DNA from: Arcicella aurantiaca
GTDB lineage: Bacteria; Bacteroidota; Bacteroidia; Cytophagales; Spirosomataceae
DNA length: 64,000 nucleotides
NCBI RefSeq assembly: GCF_003148625.1
Contig: NZ_QGGO01000008.1
Coordinates: forward strand, 1 to 64,000
Direction of reading: 5' to 3'
In this document: in pieces, positions 1 to 8,871 of the stretch
Position numbering within the stretch: the stretch's first letter is position 1
Layout of the letters: the number at the start of each line of letters is the position of its first letter
Position numbers and translations under genes: made by a program
The notes under the pieces: model-generated
What the model was told of the DNA's origin: nothing
The model's database searches: none
The model's input: the letters and a program-made list of their open reading frames with translations, nothing else

Positions 1-403
1 TTTGGTTTTCTGTTGCATCTTCTTGTTGTTTTTGATGAAAAAAATACAAAGAAGATGTATATAAAGGTTTATCAATATTCTGAACGGGGTCAAATAAATG
101 CCACCAATGATTGCAACACAAGCTCTATAAAAAGATTATAGAACACGATACATCTCAACCGGAATGGCCATCGGGCTACGAACACCAATTTTAAATCGGT
201 CTATTTCTCTTTGTGTCGCAAACGTACAAACGTTAGCCTGCTTTTGCAACTCGTTTTTTTGAGTAGGGGGAATTGCCACCAACGCTGAATGTTTATACAG
301 GATAGGAAATAGAATTCCGTCCGCTCAATTACTTACAAATTTTTAACTATTATAAAATGTTGAATTACTTACGTTCGCCTATCTTGTATAAATATAGTGT
401 TTT
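1..403. other. Left edge, no gene recognised
   Basis: No convincing coding frame was found. The segment lies downstream of the minus-strand HEPN gene. The short string GCCACCAA occurs at about 102 and 273 and again near 9656, where it borders a longer intergenic repeat, so this may be eroded cassette-junction sequence. That reading is weak. Confidence 0.4.
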
Positions 404-1162
404 TTATATTTTAAGTTGTGCTGTAATATTTTTGTAATATACTTTTAAAGCATCTCTTTCATCTTTTCCAACGTAACCATTATGAGCAACAAGACAACGA
501 ATTTTGTAAAGTTCATCTACTATAACGTTTACCCAATGTTCATTTTGTTTAGGAAAATATTTGCTAAAAACATTCCAATTTCCTACTATAATTTTACCTA
601 ATTCTATAAAGTCACAATAAAATAAATCATTGTCTCCTCTTAATGGTAAATACTTGCTTTCTTCTTCACTTTTCTTCAATTTGTCGATAGTATCTTGAAC
701 TTTTTTGGGAATATTAACCGTTTCTGTTTTTCTAACTTCGTCAATAAATATTCTTAATGAATTTTCGATACAATACAAGTACAAATATACTTCCGACATT
801 TCTCTGCCCTTGTCCTGAATATCTTGGGGAAGAAGTTTTAAATGTCCAAAATTAACACTTGATTGAATTTCTTCAATAGAATCTAACAAAGAATCCTCGT
901 CTTCTAATAAGGAATAAAATATATCTCTTATTGACTCTCTACGTTCTGCATACCCCCCCTTATTTTGCATTTCTCTTCTAAACTCTTTTAAAGAAGAGCA
1001 TATTTTAAGTTCTTTTGATTGGCGAGATTTAAATTTTGAAACTAAGTTTAAGTCTTTTCTTAATTGAATATATTCTTTTTCCTGTTCATCTGTTATTGCG
1101 ACATCAGTAGAAGCACCAATAACTAATATTTTTAATCTTTCAACTTTTTCTGTGAAATTCAT
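404..1162 (-). CDS. HEPN-domain protein (Swt1-like C-terminal region)
   Basis: A 252-residue, mostly helical, charged protein. Near the C-terminus it has R222-x4-H227 (RCLVAHN), the catalytic signature of HEPN ribonucleases. The surrounding sequence (a long helix, then xELYxIRxLVAHNxxxxxxE) resembles Swt1-type HEPN domains. HEPN proteins of this kind often serve in toxin-antitoxin or abortive-infection systems by cleaving RNA. No partner antitoxin is adjacent; the next gene upstream on the same strand encodes a P-loop ATPase about 270 bp away. The N-terminal 150 residues match nothing I recognise. The family call is by motif only, and RNase activity is inferred. Confidence 0.6.
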   Translation of the reverse strand: MNFTEKVERLKILVIGASTDVAITDEQEKEYIQLRKDLNLVSKFKSRQSKELKICSSLKEFRREMQNKGGYAERRESIRDIFYSLLEDEDSLLDSIEEIQSSVNFGHLKLLPQDIQDKGREMSEVYLYLYCIENSLRIFIDEVRKTETVNIPKKVQDTIDKLKKSEEESKYLPLRGDNDLFYCDFIELGKIIVGNWNVFSKYFPKQNEHWVNVIVDELYKIRCLVAHNGYVGKDERDALKVYYKNITAQLKI

Positions 1163-1202
1163 TTTAAGTCTGGTTTTATAACATTTCTGCTAACGAAGAA
1201 GG

Positions 1203-1323
1203 GGCTAACGAAGTAAAAAAAAGAAGGAATTAGAAGCAGGTACTTTGATAACACACCAAAGTTTGTTAGAAGCACTACTTTTTGATTACCGAACAAAGCC
1301 CTTCTTTTTTTATTTCGTTTAAT
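1203..1323. repeat. Long imperfect palindrome between two defence-like genes
   Basis: The arm at 1206-1227 (TAACGAAGTAAAA...) and the arm at 1300-1321 are inverted copies with about one mismatch in 20. About 70 bases lie between them and contain weaker internal pairing. The unit lies between two minus-strand genes. It could be an intergenic terminator-like structure, a nonautonomous element, or the recombination site of a gene cassette. Confidence 0.6.
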
Positions 1324-1432
1324 CTTATGTTACTTACCTGCAGCAGTGCTGTTCCCATGAAGCACTACTGTTTGGGGTTCGCACCAAAGGTTGTTCAAGG
1401 ATATAAAACTCATTTGTATTTTGGTTAGTGTC

Positions 1433-2851
1433 TTATATTTTCTCGTCCTTCTTGTTGTCCTTTGGTATGATTATTTTTCGCTTGATTTTTATTTCATTCA
1501 TTATGATGTTTTCTAAAACCTGATTGTATGTGGTCAAGAATTCATCGTTGAGTATAAACTTATGTTCAAACATGTGGGGGGTATCAATGGAAAATTTATG
1601 ATGCCTTTTCTTATTCTTCTTGTTGTTGATTTCCTTTTGTTCACTTTGTTCAAGTGCAAATTTCATTTTTAGAAATGCTCTAAAGAAAGGACTTGAAATA
1701 GAATACTTCCTTGAGTTTCTATCAAGGCGAATTACTTCCTTATATTCAGCAGAACCAACTTGCTCTAAGTAGTTTATCAGTTCTTCATCTGTTGGTCTTT
1801 TAGAAGTCGGGATATTATTTTTTATCTCGTCAAACGAAAGCGATTCTTTTTCTAAATGTTCAAATGTTTTGAGAACATTCCATCCATACTTTTGACAAAC
1901 AATTGAGTCATATATTTTTGTAAAGGTGTCAGAATTTTTTCTAACGTATGAATTAACTGCAACTCTAAACGAACCACTGTTTAGTTTCTTCGGAAAAAAT
2001 CTAAGTCGCTTTATGTTGGAATGAAAACAAAGGTCGTAACATATTTGATGTGTTAGAGATGCTAAATTATTAGAGTAGTAAACTATTTTTTCTTTTAAAT
2101 CTTTGTCAATATTGACATTGAGTAACTCAAATCCTTTAGTAACTATTGATTCAATTTCTACATCCGTCAACAATGGCACGAAGAGTTCTGCCACTCTATT
2201 GTTTAAATTGTTATCAAGTTCAATAAGTTCTCTTGCAGTTCCAACCGCACCGATGCAAACAATTTTAACCTTAGCGTAATCATTTGCGGCATCAATAAAT
2301 ATTTTAACTACATCTGCTATTCTCTTTTTTTCTTCTGGAACAACTTTATGAAAATCCTCTATAATCCAAACACAACTTATTTCGCCTAAAAACTTTGCTA
2401 ACTTTTGTGGAGTTAGTTGTGGTGGAATAATCCTAACGCTTTTTTCTCCGTTACTTTCTTTAATTGAAGAATTCAATTGAGAACTTATTCCGCTAAACTC
2501 TGCCTTTAATTCGCTACTGATTGTATATTCAGTGTTTGTCGTTTTCTCTGAAACATAGAATCTGTTCAGTTCATCAAATGCTTGAAGCAAAAGGTCATTA
2601 AATGAAGTTGATGATTCACAATGTGTCTTGATAAAATTTTGTTCAACTTCTCTTAACTTATTACGAAGCAATGTTGTCTTGCCACCGCCTGAATGTCCAT
2701 AAATAACAATCTGCTTACCTGGCAACGATAAATATTTTTCTAAATCGTCTTCAATTATTGTCCTACTCACATAAGTCAACTTAGCGACTGTGTTTGGTGT
2801 AAATATTTCGTTCAAAGTGTTTGATGAAAAGAGCCGTTTAAATATATTCAT
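1433..2851 (-). CDS. P-loop ATPase, AAA/STAND-like
   Basis: A 472-residue protein. The Walker A motif GHSGGGKTT is at residues 52-60, and a Walker B-like segment ending IIEDF lies near 165. A following region (CIGAVGTARELIE) resembles sensor segments of Orc1/AAA_22-type ATPases. The C-terminal 200 residues look helical with a possible winged helix and end in a lysine-rich tail. Such orphan ATPases in islands commonly act in defence or DNA-transaction systems, but the substrate cannot be read from sequence. A TAnnTTTG-type box lies 20 bp upstream of the start. Its neighbours on the same strand are a HEPN gene and a small membrane-protein gene. Confidence 0.6.
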   Translation of the reverse strand: MNIFKRLFSSNTLNEIFTPNTVAKLTYVSRTIIEDDLEKYLSLPGKQIVIYGHSGGGKTTLLRNKLREVEQNFIKTHCESSTSFNDLLLQAFDELNRFYVSEKTTNTEYTISSELKAEFSGISSQLNSSIKESNGEKSVRIIPPQLTPQKLAKFLGEISCVWIIEDFHKVVPEEKKRIADVVKIFIDAANDYAKVKIVCIGAVGTARELIELDNNLNNRVAELFVPLLTDVEIESIVTKGFELLNVNIDKDLKEKIVYYSNNLASLTHQICYDLCFHSNIKRLRFFPKKLNSGSFRVAVNSYVRKNSDTFTKIYDSIVCQKYGWNVLKTFEHLEKESLSFDEIKNNIPTSKRPTDEELINYLEQVGSAEYKEVIRLDRNSRKYSISSPFFRAFLKMKFALEQSEQKEINNKKNKKRHHKFSIDTPHMFEHKFILNDEFLTTYNQVLENIIMNEIKIKRKIIIPKDNKKDEKI

Positions 2852-2870
2852 ATAGTGTTTTATTAAGTCA

Positions 2871-2878
2871 CAAAGTTA
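2871..2878 (-). promoter_or_regulatory. Candidate -7 box for the P-loop ATPase gene
   Basis: On the minus strand this reads TAACTTTG, matching the Bacteroidota TAnnTTTG -7 consensus, and it sits about 20 bp upstream of the start at 2851. No clear -33 TTG was seen. Confidence 0.45.
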
Positions 2879-2917
2879 GTTTTTGTCTGTTTGTTTCTTG
2901 CAGTCAGTTTCAAGTTA

Positions 2918-3068
2918 ACAGTGTCCCCAACGGTTGCAGGTGACGTCTGCGGTATGGAATGTTGGGGATTTCGTGGACACTTATCTATCAACCGATAGAA
3001 AAGCTTGCCAGCGGGCGAAACCCTTGGTTTACCAGCAAAACCCCAATATTTTATACCGCTTGTTAGGC
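2918..3068. repeat. Highly structured intergenic element ending in GTTAGGC
   Basis: About 150 bases with several overlapping inverted repeats: GTGTCC/GGACAC, CCCCAAC/GTTGGGG, GCAG/CTGC around GACGTC, and CTATC/GATAG. CGGTAT and TTGGGG also have second inverted partners. The right end GTTAGGC overlaps the TAA stop codon of the minus-strand gene at 3063-3479. A stop codon embedded in GCCTAAC next to an imperfect palindrome is typical of integron attC sites, but no integron integrase is present here and the far end does not match the expected core site well. Confidence 0.5.
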
Positions 3069-3479
3069 CTCGTTTTTCTTTTTCTTTATTCTATCAATCA
3101 ATACTTTCACAATATAAACAAATATCAAATATGGAATTGTCATTAAAAATCCAAAAATCGCTTTTAAGGGCCAACCAATTCCCATGATACTTGTTTCCAA
3201 ACTCTTTACTTTATCTATATTTTCCTGTGTTACATTTTGGAATCTTTCAGTATCATTAAATCCGTTAGAATTAAATCCATAATGGTCTAACAAAATCAAG
3301 GCGGATTTATCACTCCACCATGCAAAAATCCAGATTATTACTCCTAATATGATTAGAGTTGTCAAGGAATAGACGACCAAAGATTGTTTTAATTTGAAAA
3401 GTATAAAAATCGGTAAAGCAAGGATTAATCCTAAAATCAAAAAGATTGTTGCTTGTATTATTATCTCTATATCAATCAA
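3063..3479 (-). CDS. Small membrane protein, function unknown
   Basis: A 138-residue protein with an N-terminal hydrophobic hairpin (two helices within residues 5-55) and a third hydrophobic stretch near residues 100-125, ending in a lysine-rich tail. I do not recognise the family. The gene is bounded by GTTAGGC/GCCTAAC-type heptamers at 3062-3068 and 3512-3518, and its stop codon lies inside the first. It therefore looks like a self-contained cassette. The start was chosen as the first ATG ahead of the first hydrophobic helix. Confidence 0.6.
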   Translation of the reverse strand: MIDIEIIIQATIFLILGLILALPIFILFKLKQSLVVYSLTTLIILGVIIWIFAWWSDKSALILLDHYGFNSNGFNDTERFQNVTQENIDKVKSLETSIMGIGWPLKAIFGFLMTIPYLIFVYIVKVLIDRIKKKKNEA

Positions 3480-3517
3480 ATCCTAATTCGCAAGCGTTTT
3501 TTTTAAATGAGGCCTAA

Positions 3518-3661
3518 CGAGTATATAACCGCCATAAGCCGAGGAAAAATGATTATTTATGTCGTCTATCCAACCGTTTGAGAATATAAACTCTATAAAT
3601 TATTTTTTGAATACTAAATGTATTTGATAGATTCCTCGAGGGTAATTGTTTCTCAATAGTG
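3518..3661. repeat. Intergenic repeat, copy A (about 140 bp)
   Basis: Roughly 70-75 percent identical by eye to 9663-9810. Shared blocks include ACCGCCATAAGC, GTCTATCCAACCG and TTGATAGATTCCTCGA, and both copies end TCAATAGTG. This copy separates the stop codon of the ABC three-component ATPase gene from the cassette-like membrane-protein gene and begins at a GCCTAAC heptamer. Confidence 0.65.
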
Positions 3662-5596
3662 TATTTCTGTCCATTTTACTGGGACAAGTTTTTTCCCATT
3701 TCTCCACTCCTCTTTTATTGCTCCTTCAAATTTTTCATCTTTAAGTTTTGCGTGGTCAATAATTATTGTTTGTAGCTTTCCTTCTAATTCATTTGTTCGC
3801 TTAAATATAAAGTCAAAAAGACGATTTATCGCTTTATCATCTTCACTTTGTTCAATTTCTCCAGTACCATTTATGTCTTTTTCAGGTGGAAAATATGCTT
3901 GGGACATTTGGTCGATTATCAAAAAATTCGGTGTTGGTCTTTTATTCAGTACAAAATACTTGTGTAATGCAAAATGAATTAGTAAATGATATGCAACCCA
4001 ATTCTCACCACTACCAGTTTGGTCAAATCTTATTCTCGGTTTATCGGCTGAAATAATATATAAGGTTAGTTTTTTGATGTCAAACTTTATCGTCCGATCC
4101 TTAAACTCCAACTCCAATTCTTTTGCCCAAGTTGTCATTTGTAAACTTAATTGGTCAAGGATACTTGCAAGTTTATCTTCTTTATCTTCTGAGTTTAACT
4201 GGTTACTTAAGGCTTCTATTTCATTTTTCAGTAAAGTTAACTTATGTCTTGTTTCAGAATAATCAGCCACTTCAATCTTACTTTCGAGATAAAGACTTAT
4301 TCTTCCTAAAACTCTTCCTTTTCGAATATTTAAGTCTTTCAAACGTTTAGCTTGTTCGTTTTCCTTATATATTGCATTAATAGATTTTTCAATTTCTCGA
4401 TTTTGGTTTTTCAGTTCACTTTGCTGCTTATAAAGATTATCTAAATATTGTTTAAGTTTTGGTTTTTCTCTTTTTGTTATTTGAAGATTAGCTTGTAAAC
4501 CTATTAAGGATTTTTTAATTTGCTCAATTTTAGGTACTGTATTTTCTAATTTACTATCACATAATGGGCAAACAGAGTTGTCAACCTCCGTATTAATAGG
4601 ATATATGTTTATACTTTCAAGTCTTAATGCTTGGTAAGTACCCTCGCTCTCATAACCTTGTGTTTCTCTTTGGTAATCTTCTGTTGATTGAATAGCCTGT
4701 CTAATGACATCCAGTTCCTTATTTTTTTCAAATCTTTGACTTTGCAACGAACTTAAGACTTCGTTTTCTGCATCTGCTTTTTCTTGTAATATATCTTGAG
4801 TAGAAACAGCTTGAAGTATTTTTAATCCTTCTTCTCTATCTTTAGGAAATTCATTAAGTTGTATCAAGCTTACTTGTTTAGCCTCGTTTATCAAATCAAA
4901 AACTTGTCCAATAGTTTTATCAACAATGGACTGTGCTTCTTTTAATTCTCTCTCTAAACGATTAAAATTCCTTTTTTTTTCCGCCAGTTGGCGTACAAAT
5001 TTTATGCTTTCCGTATCTATTGCACCTAAAAAATAGGGCAATGTATCTTTAATTGACTGCTCTGTCCAAATATCTTTCTTTTGGTGATAAAATAAAAAGT
5101 CTCTTTGGTCGATATCAGTTTGTGGTTGAAAACAATAGAAACGACTGTGCTTAAAAGTTACATTCATTTCAGGTCTCGTGTACATTTCAGCTTGATGTGT
5201 ATATTCATCAATACCAATAATATTAGCTAATTTTTGCAATAAATTTTCGGTATTAATATTTGGTTTTAACTCCTCAAAAATCGGAATAGAAACTACATCT
5301 CCCTGTATAAAATAAACGGAAGAGGCACTATTTTGATATTTTATTGGATTGGGACGTGCTATCAAAATTTGTCCCTGCTTTAATTGATATCTTACTGCAT
5401 ACCACCAAACATATTCTCTAACTACACCTTCTGCTACTTTGAAATCACTGCTTCCCAAGCAATAATCAACAATATCTATAATTGCAGTTTTACCTGTTTT
5501 ACTATCTCCTGTAATAATATTTACTTTTCCTGTATCAAATGATAGTATCCTTTGCTCTCCACTTCTTGAGTAAAGAATAATGTCAATTATTTGCAT
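3653..5596 (-). CDS. ABC three-component system SMC-like ATPase (DUF3732 type)
   Basis: A 647-residue protein. Residues 1-45 carry an AAA_23/SMC-type P-loop (GDSKTGKTAIIDIVDYCLGS). A long coiled coil at about 190-480 contains a CPLCDS zinc-hook-like CxxC. A C-terminal ABC half has GSGENWVAYHLL and a Walker B-like segment PNFLIIDQMSQ. This arrangement is that of DUF3732 ATPases of ABC three-component defence systems. It is the last gene of a minus-strand operon: the gap to the middle component is 4 bp, and the third component lies upstream of that. Known systems are thought to sense invading DNA or perturbed nucleoprotein and deploy an effector; for this example that is inferred. Confidence 0.75.
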   Translation of the reverse strand: MQIIDIILYSRSGEQRILSFDTGKVNIITGDSKTGKTAIIDIVDYCLGSSDFKVAEGVVREYVWWYAVRYQLKQGQILIARPNPIKYQNSASSVYFIQGDVVSIPIFEELKPNINTENLLQKLANIIGIDEYTHQAEMYTRPEMNVTFKHSRFYCFQPQTDIDQRDFLFYHQKKDIWTEQSIKDTLPYFLGAIDTESIKFVRQLAEKKRNFNRLERELKEAQSIVDKTIGQVFDLINEAKQVSLIQLNEFPKDREEGLKILQAVSTQDILQEKADAENEVLSSLQSQRFEKNKELDVIRQAIQSTEDYQRETQGYESEGTYQALRLESINIYPINTEVDNSVCPLCDSKLENTVPKIEQIKKSLIGLQANLQITKREKPKLKQYLDNLYKQQSELKNQNREIEKSINAIYKENEQAKRLKDLNIRKGRVLGRISLYLESKIEVADYSETRHKLTLLKNEIEALSNQLNSEDKEDKLASILDQLSLQMTTWAKELELEFKDRTIKFDIKKLTLYIISADKPRIRFDQTGSGENWVAYHLLIHFALHKYFVLNKRPTPNFLIIDQMSQAYFPPEKDINGTGEIEQSEDDKAINRLFDFIFKRTNELEGKLQTIIIDHAKLKDEKFEGAIKEEWRNGKKLVPVKWTEIHY

Positions 5597-5600
5597 ATTT

Positions 5601-6086
5601 TTATGGTTTAATCCCTAAATTGACGAATATAAATTGGCTATTTCCAGCTTTCGCTAATAATTTCCCCAATAATTCAGCTTTTTTGTAACATTCAACTACT
5701 TCGTTTTCATAAGATAGTATTTTGCCCTTAGCAATAGCTTCAAAATTGCCGCTTTCGTTTATAATAATTATCTTATACATCATTAAAAACATAATGCTCT
5801 CTTTTGTAAAAGAATTTATATTTTTAATGATGTTAGGTAAATCTTTTTTTATAATTTGATTTTCTTCTATCCAACTTATAAAGTTTTTTCCACTTGTTTT
5901 GGGCAAACGTTCTCTGTTTTCTTTATGTAAAACAATAGGTAAAATCAAAAAAGCAAGTTGAAAAGGCATAGCTGTTTTTTGTTCTTTTTGGTACGCAAAC
6001 ATACAACGACGAATTACCTCTCCACAAAACGCAGGATTTAGTAAGTGTGCAATAGTGTTTGATCTCTCATCCCAATTTGGTAGCAT
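5601..6086 (-). CDS. ABC three-component system middle component
   Basis: A 161-residue protein with no membrane segment. The N-terminal pattern (N-x-x-x-x-A-x-L-L-N-P-A-F-C) and the spaced helices look like the short, winged-helix-like middle components that pair with DUF3732 ATPases. It sits 4 bp upstream of the ATPase gene and 5 bp downstream of the third gene, so all three are almost certainly co-transcribed. Assignment rests more on position and size than on diagnostic residues. Confidence 0.65.
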   Translation of the reverse strand: MLPNWDERSNTIAHLLNPAFCGEVIRRCMFAYQKEQKTAMPFQLAFLILPIVLHKENRERLPKTSGKNFISWIEENQIIKKDLPNIIKNINSFTKESIMFLMMYKIIIINESGNFEAIAKGKILSYENEVVECYKKAELLGKLLAKAGNSQFIFVNLGIKP

Positions 6087-6091
6087 AGATT

Positions 6092-7276
6092 TTATCTTTT
6101 TAAATAGTTTGGATGCCAGACAATACTTTTTTTATCTGCGAGCATCTGACAACTGCCCTTAACGAGAAAAATTTCAGTAACTCTCGTGCGGATAAAAATA
6201 TTAGGAAAATTCTCCCCATAAAATTGCTTGTAAAATTGTTTACATTTTTCAATAACTACTTCATCTGGGACATTTTCAATTTCATCCTCAAGAAAAGCAA
6301 ATTTACCTTTCCAATCATCTTTCAGTCTAAAGTCATAATTTATTTCTTCTTCAGCATTCAGAAGATTTTCTCTCATCCATTTAGAGCGTTGTTCGCTTGC
6401 TCGGTAATAATCTCTTTTGGATTGATTTATGGCATTTTTCCCTAAGTTGATTTCTTGTAATTGCTTAACGAAGCACATTTCATCATAGTCTGCCTCAGAG
6501 ACATCTAATCCCATAATATATTTATCAATCGGTAAATTGTCTGACTTATACTTATCGGCAATATATCGAACATAGTTTTTTATTTCTTGATAAGTAATTT
6601 TATTTTTCTCATTCGTCAAATGTTTTATACATTGTTCATACCACCAACCTTGTAATTCATTAAAAGCTAATTCCATCTCCTTCGGGAGGAAATAAAGTTG
6701 TAGTTCATGTTGGATTTGACGTTTTAATTCATCGAATTTTAGTGCCTTATCCCTAATGTTAATACTTTGTATTAGTTTTTGTTTTTGTTCGTTTGAAAGT
6801 TTATTGAAAGCCTTAAAAGATGGTTGTAATCCACTACTCTTGGTTTCTGGATTTGTTCCACTTTTTGAATTTCGTGTAACTTCATTAAGTCTGTCTACTA
6901 TTTCTTGGGAAGTTTTTTTATCAGTTTTGTTTTCTGTTAATTTATCAAGTATTGAATCAGGGGATATTTTAGAAGTTGTCACCAAGACCAGTATAGCATT
7001 ATCCAAATCAATGTTACCAGTTGTTATCATTTCACTCCAAACTCTAAGAGTCTTCCAAATATCCACGCCTGAATCTGTCAAGTTTGAAGCATGTTTATTG
7101 TGAAATTTTGTTTGGTGCAATTCGACAATGTTAAGGTCGCCAATTTCTACATCATCAAGATTCTCAAGTTTTATGAAAGAATCTTCTTTTTCTTTTGATT
7201 TTAACAAAAGATGTAAAGCATACCTAATTTGGTAGTGATAACCCAATGATGGTTCCTGTGCAGAAAATTGGCTCAT
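6092..7276 (-). CDS. ABC three-component system third component
   Basis: A 394-residue soluble protein and the first gene of the minus-strand three-gene operon. The N-terminus (GYHYQIRYALHLLL, then LENLDDVEI and VELHQTKFH at about 13-60) resembles the restriction-endonuclease-like fold at the N-terminus of many third components, where an ExK-like core is usual. VELHQTK fits the beta-strand carrying Q-x-K. The C-terminal half is helical and presumably a system-specific domain. Its role is likely sensor or effector. I could not confirm an intact nuclease active site. Confidence 0.6.
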   Translation of the reverse strand: MSQFSAQEPSLGYHYQIRYALHLLLKSKEKEDSFIKLENLDDVEIGDLNIVELHQTKFHNKHASNLTDSGVDIWKTLRVWSEMITTGNIDLDNAILVLVTTSKISPDSILDKLTENKTDKKTSQEIVDRLNEVTRNSKSGTNPETKSSGLQPSFKAFNKLSNEQKQKLIQSINIRDKALKFDELKRQIQHELQLYFLPKEMELAFNELQGWWYEQCIKHLTNEKNKITYQEIKNYVRYIADKYKSDNLPIDKYIMGLDVSEADYDEMCFVKQLQEINLGKNAINQSKRDYYRASEQRSKWMRENLLNAEEEINYDFRLKDDWKGKFAFLEDEIENVPDEVVIEKCKQFYKQFYGENFPNIFIRTRVTEIFLVKGSCQMLADKKSIVWHPNYLKR

Positions 7277-7539
7277 TAAAATTTCATTATTAATATTTAT
7301 TTGTTTTGTAATACTACCACCTCAAGCTGGATAATATTTTCCACCAACTATTTGCCAAGCAGCAAAATAAAATTACAATGTCAAATGAGATTACTCGAGT
7401 TGATAAAAAGAAGAGTAATATAGGGGAGGTGTTAAAGGCTTTAGAGTGGAATACAATTTCATAGTAGTTGGCTTAATAGTTAGACAATTAACGCTTCATA
7501 AAAGCGAAGACGCAATATTAAAATAAAAATTGTTAATCT
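7277..7539. other. Intergenic region left of the first att-like site
   Basis: No supported gene. A 28-codon plus-strand frame begins at 7378 but lacks any recognisable feature. The stretch probably includes the promoter of the minus-strand three-component operon. Confidence 0.35.
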
Positions 7540-7561
7540 TTTAGCGTAGAATTACCTAATC
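7540..7561. repeat. Att-like 22-bp direct repeat, copy 1
   Basis: The core TTAGCGTAGAATTACCTAA is identical over 22 bp to 43269-43290 and nearly identical to 10010-10031. It contains a dyad (TTAG-C-GTA, then GAAT, then TAC-CTAA), the arrangement expected of a tyrosine-recombinase crossover site. About 75 bp further right lies a terminator module that recurs at the same offset from copy 2. Confidence 0.65.
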
Positions 7562-7641
7562 TCAATAAAAATTAAAATAATTATTGAAAATAATAACGAT
7601 AAAACAGCAAAATACAAGTAATGTGCTACCCCCACACCCAC

Positions 7642-7672
7642 AAAAAAACCGCCCACAACAGGCGGTTTTTGT
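7642..7672. terminator. Rho-independent terminator, repeated module copy 1
   Basis: ACCGCC, a short loop and GGCGGT flanked by A and T runs, usable in both directions. It is preceded by CCCCCACACCCAC, which also precedes the hairpins at 8709 and 10090. Confidence 0.7.
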
Positions 7673-7749
7673 ATTTAAAGTCATGAAAATTAGTTCTTAT
7701 GAGTTGGTAGCGGCTGCTTTTGTCCGTCATTCAAGTGGCTACCAAGTAT

Positions 7750-8553
7750 CTATTTTGTGGTAAGTTTTTGCTTAACTGATTTAACAAAGTCTAACGAAAC
7801 GCCAGCTATGTCTGCAATTTGTTCAAGGCTATAATTTAGCTTTGTCAAAAGGCTTTCGATAATTTTCTCTTGTCCACGTAGGTAGAGAACGTCTCTTTCT
7901 TCTTTGATATATTCTGCGATGCTGTCCATAGCGTTTTTTAAATTTAGTTCTAAGTTACGAAGTTGAGCCAATACACGCAACTGATTAAAGTATCTATTTA
8001 ACGAAAAATCTCCTTCAGTAGTTTCCTTGACACGAATAAGTATCTGTTTTAGAGCATTTTCAGGGTTTTCACCTTTGAAATTTGCCAAAATGCCCAGTAT
8101 GATTTCTTCTGGTTTATCCGATTTGAGAAAAATATGATAGTCAAGTGTTGAAAGTGAAACAAGTGGATAGCTGAACTTTAATCGTTCTCGATTAAGTTCG
8201 GTTGGCATTGTCAATTTGTCTGCACCAAGAAAAATTACGAATTGTTTTACAGGTAGCTTGTACTTTCGTTCAAGCATTCCGTAATAATCAAGCATACGAT
8301 AAACCATTTCATCTTCATTCTTTACTTGAAATTCAATTTGAAGGACAAATGTGTTGCCTTTATCATCTGTGATTTTCTTTAAAGTGTCGGGTTTACGTTC
8401 TTTGGTATGCTGAATATCATCAGGCAGTTCTTCCACAGAAACAGCCGTAATTTCAAGTATATTTTGCATGATACTCGAAATTACGGCTTCGATATTCTCC
8501 TTAAAAATCTTGTCATATTGGTTTGATTGGCGTTTTTTCTTATTTGCTTCCAT
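7750..8553 (-). CDS. Rpn-family PD-(D/E)XK nuclease/putative transposase
   Basis: A 267-residue protein with the Rpn-type N-terminus (YDKIFKENIEAVI) and a PD-(D/E)XK-like core: a conserved D in the KPDTL segment, then FVLQIEFQ with E-x-Q, as in the family. The rest is helical, and the C-terminus (LEQIADIAGVSLDFVKSVKQKL) looks like a small helix-turn-helix. Members promote RecA-independent recombination or act in defence; they are not classical IS transposases, and no terminal inverted repeats are visible. A TATATTTG box lies only 5 bp upstream of the ATG, suggesting a very short leader if used. It lies in the 2.5-kb interval between two att-like sites. Confidence 0.7.
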   Translation of the reverse strand: MEANKKKRQSNQYDKIFKENIEAVISSIMQNILEITAVSVEELPDDIQHTKERKPDTLKKITDDKGNTFVLQIEFQVKNEDEMVYRMLDYYGMLERKYKLPVKQFVIFLGADKLTMPTELNRERLKFSYPLVSLSTLDYHIFLKSDKPEEIILGILANFKGENPENALKQILIRVKETTEGDFSLNRYFNQLRVLAQLRNLELNLKNAMDSIAEYIKEERDVLYLRGQEKIIESLLTKLNYSLEQIADIAGVSLDFVKSVKQKLTTK

Positions 8554-8708
8554 GAGGCAAATATATCAGAAATGTAACCCTATGGCAATTAAAAAATAAA
8601 GTTTATGCTTTCTTTACTGTATTTGGATTCTACCATTTTTGAATATGTGTCGAAAGGGTCATTAGGACTTAGAAATAAAACACAAAATAATTATCAAATT
8701 GATATACC

Positions 8709-8761
8709 CCCACACCCACAAAAAAACCGCTCATAAGAGGCGGTTTTTTTGTGGGTGTGGG
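8709..8761. terminator. Long palindromic terminator, repeated module copy 2
   Basis: A nearly perfect hairpin with arms of about 24 bp (CCCACACCCAC, A-run, CCGC, then the inverse). The loop is TCATAAGA and there is a one-base bulge. It shares its left arm with the 7642 and 10090 terminators, whose right arms are truncated. Confidence 0.75.
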
Positions 8762-8871
8762 CATTGTAAAATATGTTACACTTTATTTTTCGTTTTGCAA
8801 ACTGGAGTTGGTGGCAGTCGCTTTTGTTCGTCCGTGGATGTGTCCAAAATTAAAAGTTACATTGATTTGCA

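Noticed and set aside
6113-7103. Plus-strand frames of 110 and 115 codons opposite the three-component operon
   Set aside because: They lie entirely antisense to a gene with clear coding character and show Phe/Ser/Leu-rich composition typical of shadow frames.
7378-7464. 28-codon plus-strand frame (MSNEITRVDK...)
   Set aside because: Too short, without any motif, promoter or neighbour support; possibly a gene fragment but not supportable.
7750-8553. Insertion sequence carried by the Rpn-type gene
   Set aside because: Despite the transposase name of the family, no terminal inverted repeats or target duplication were visible around this gene or the one at 61832.
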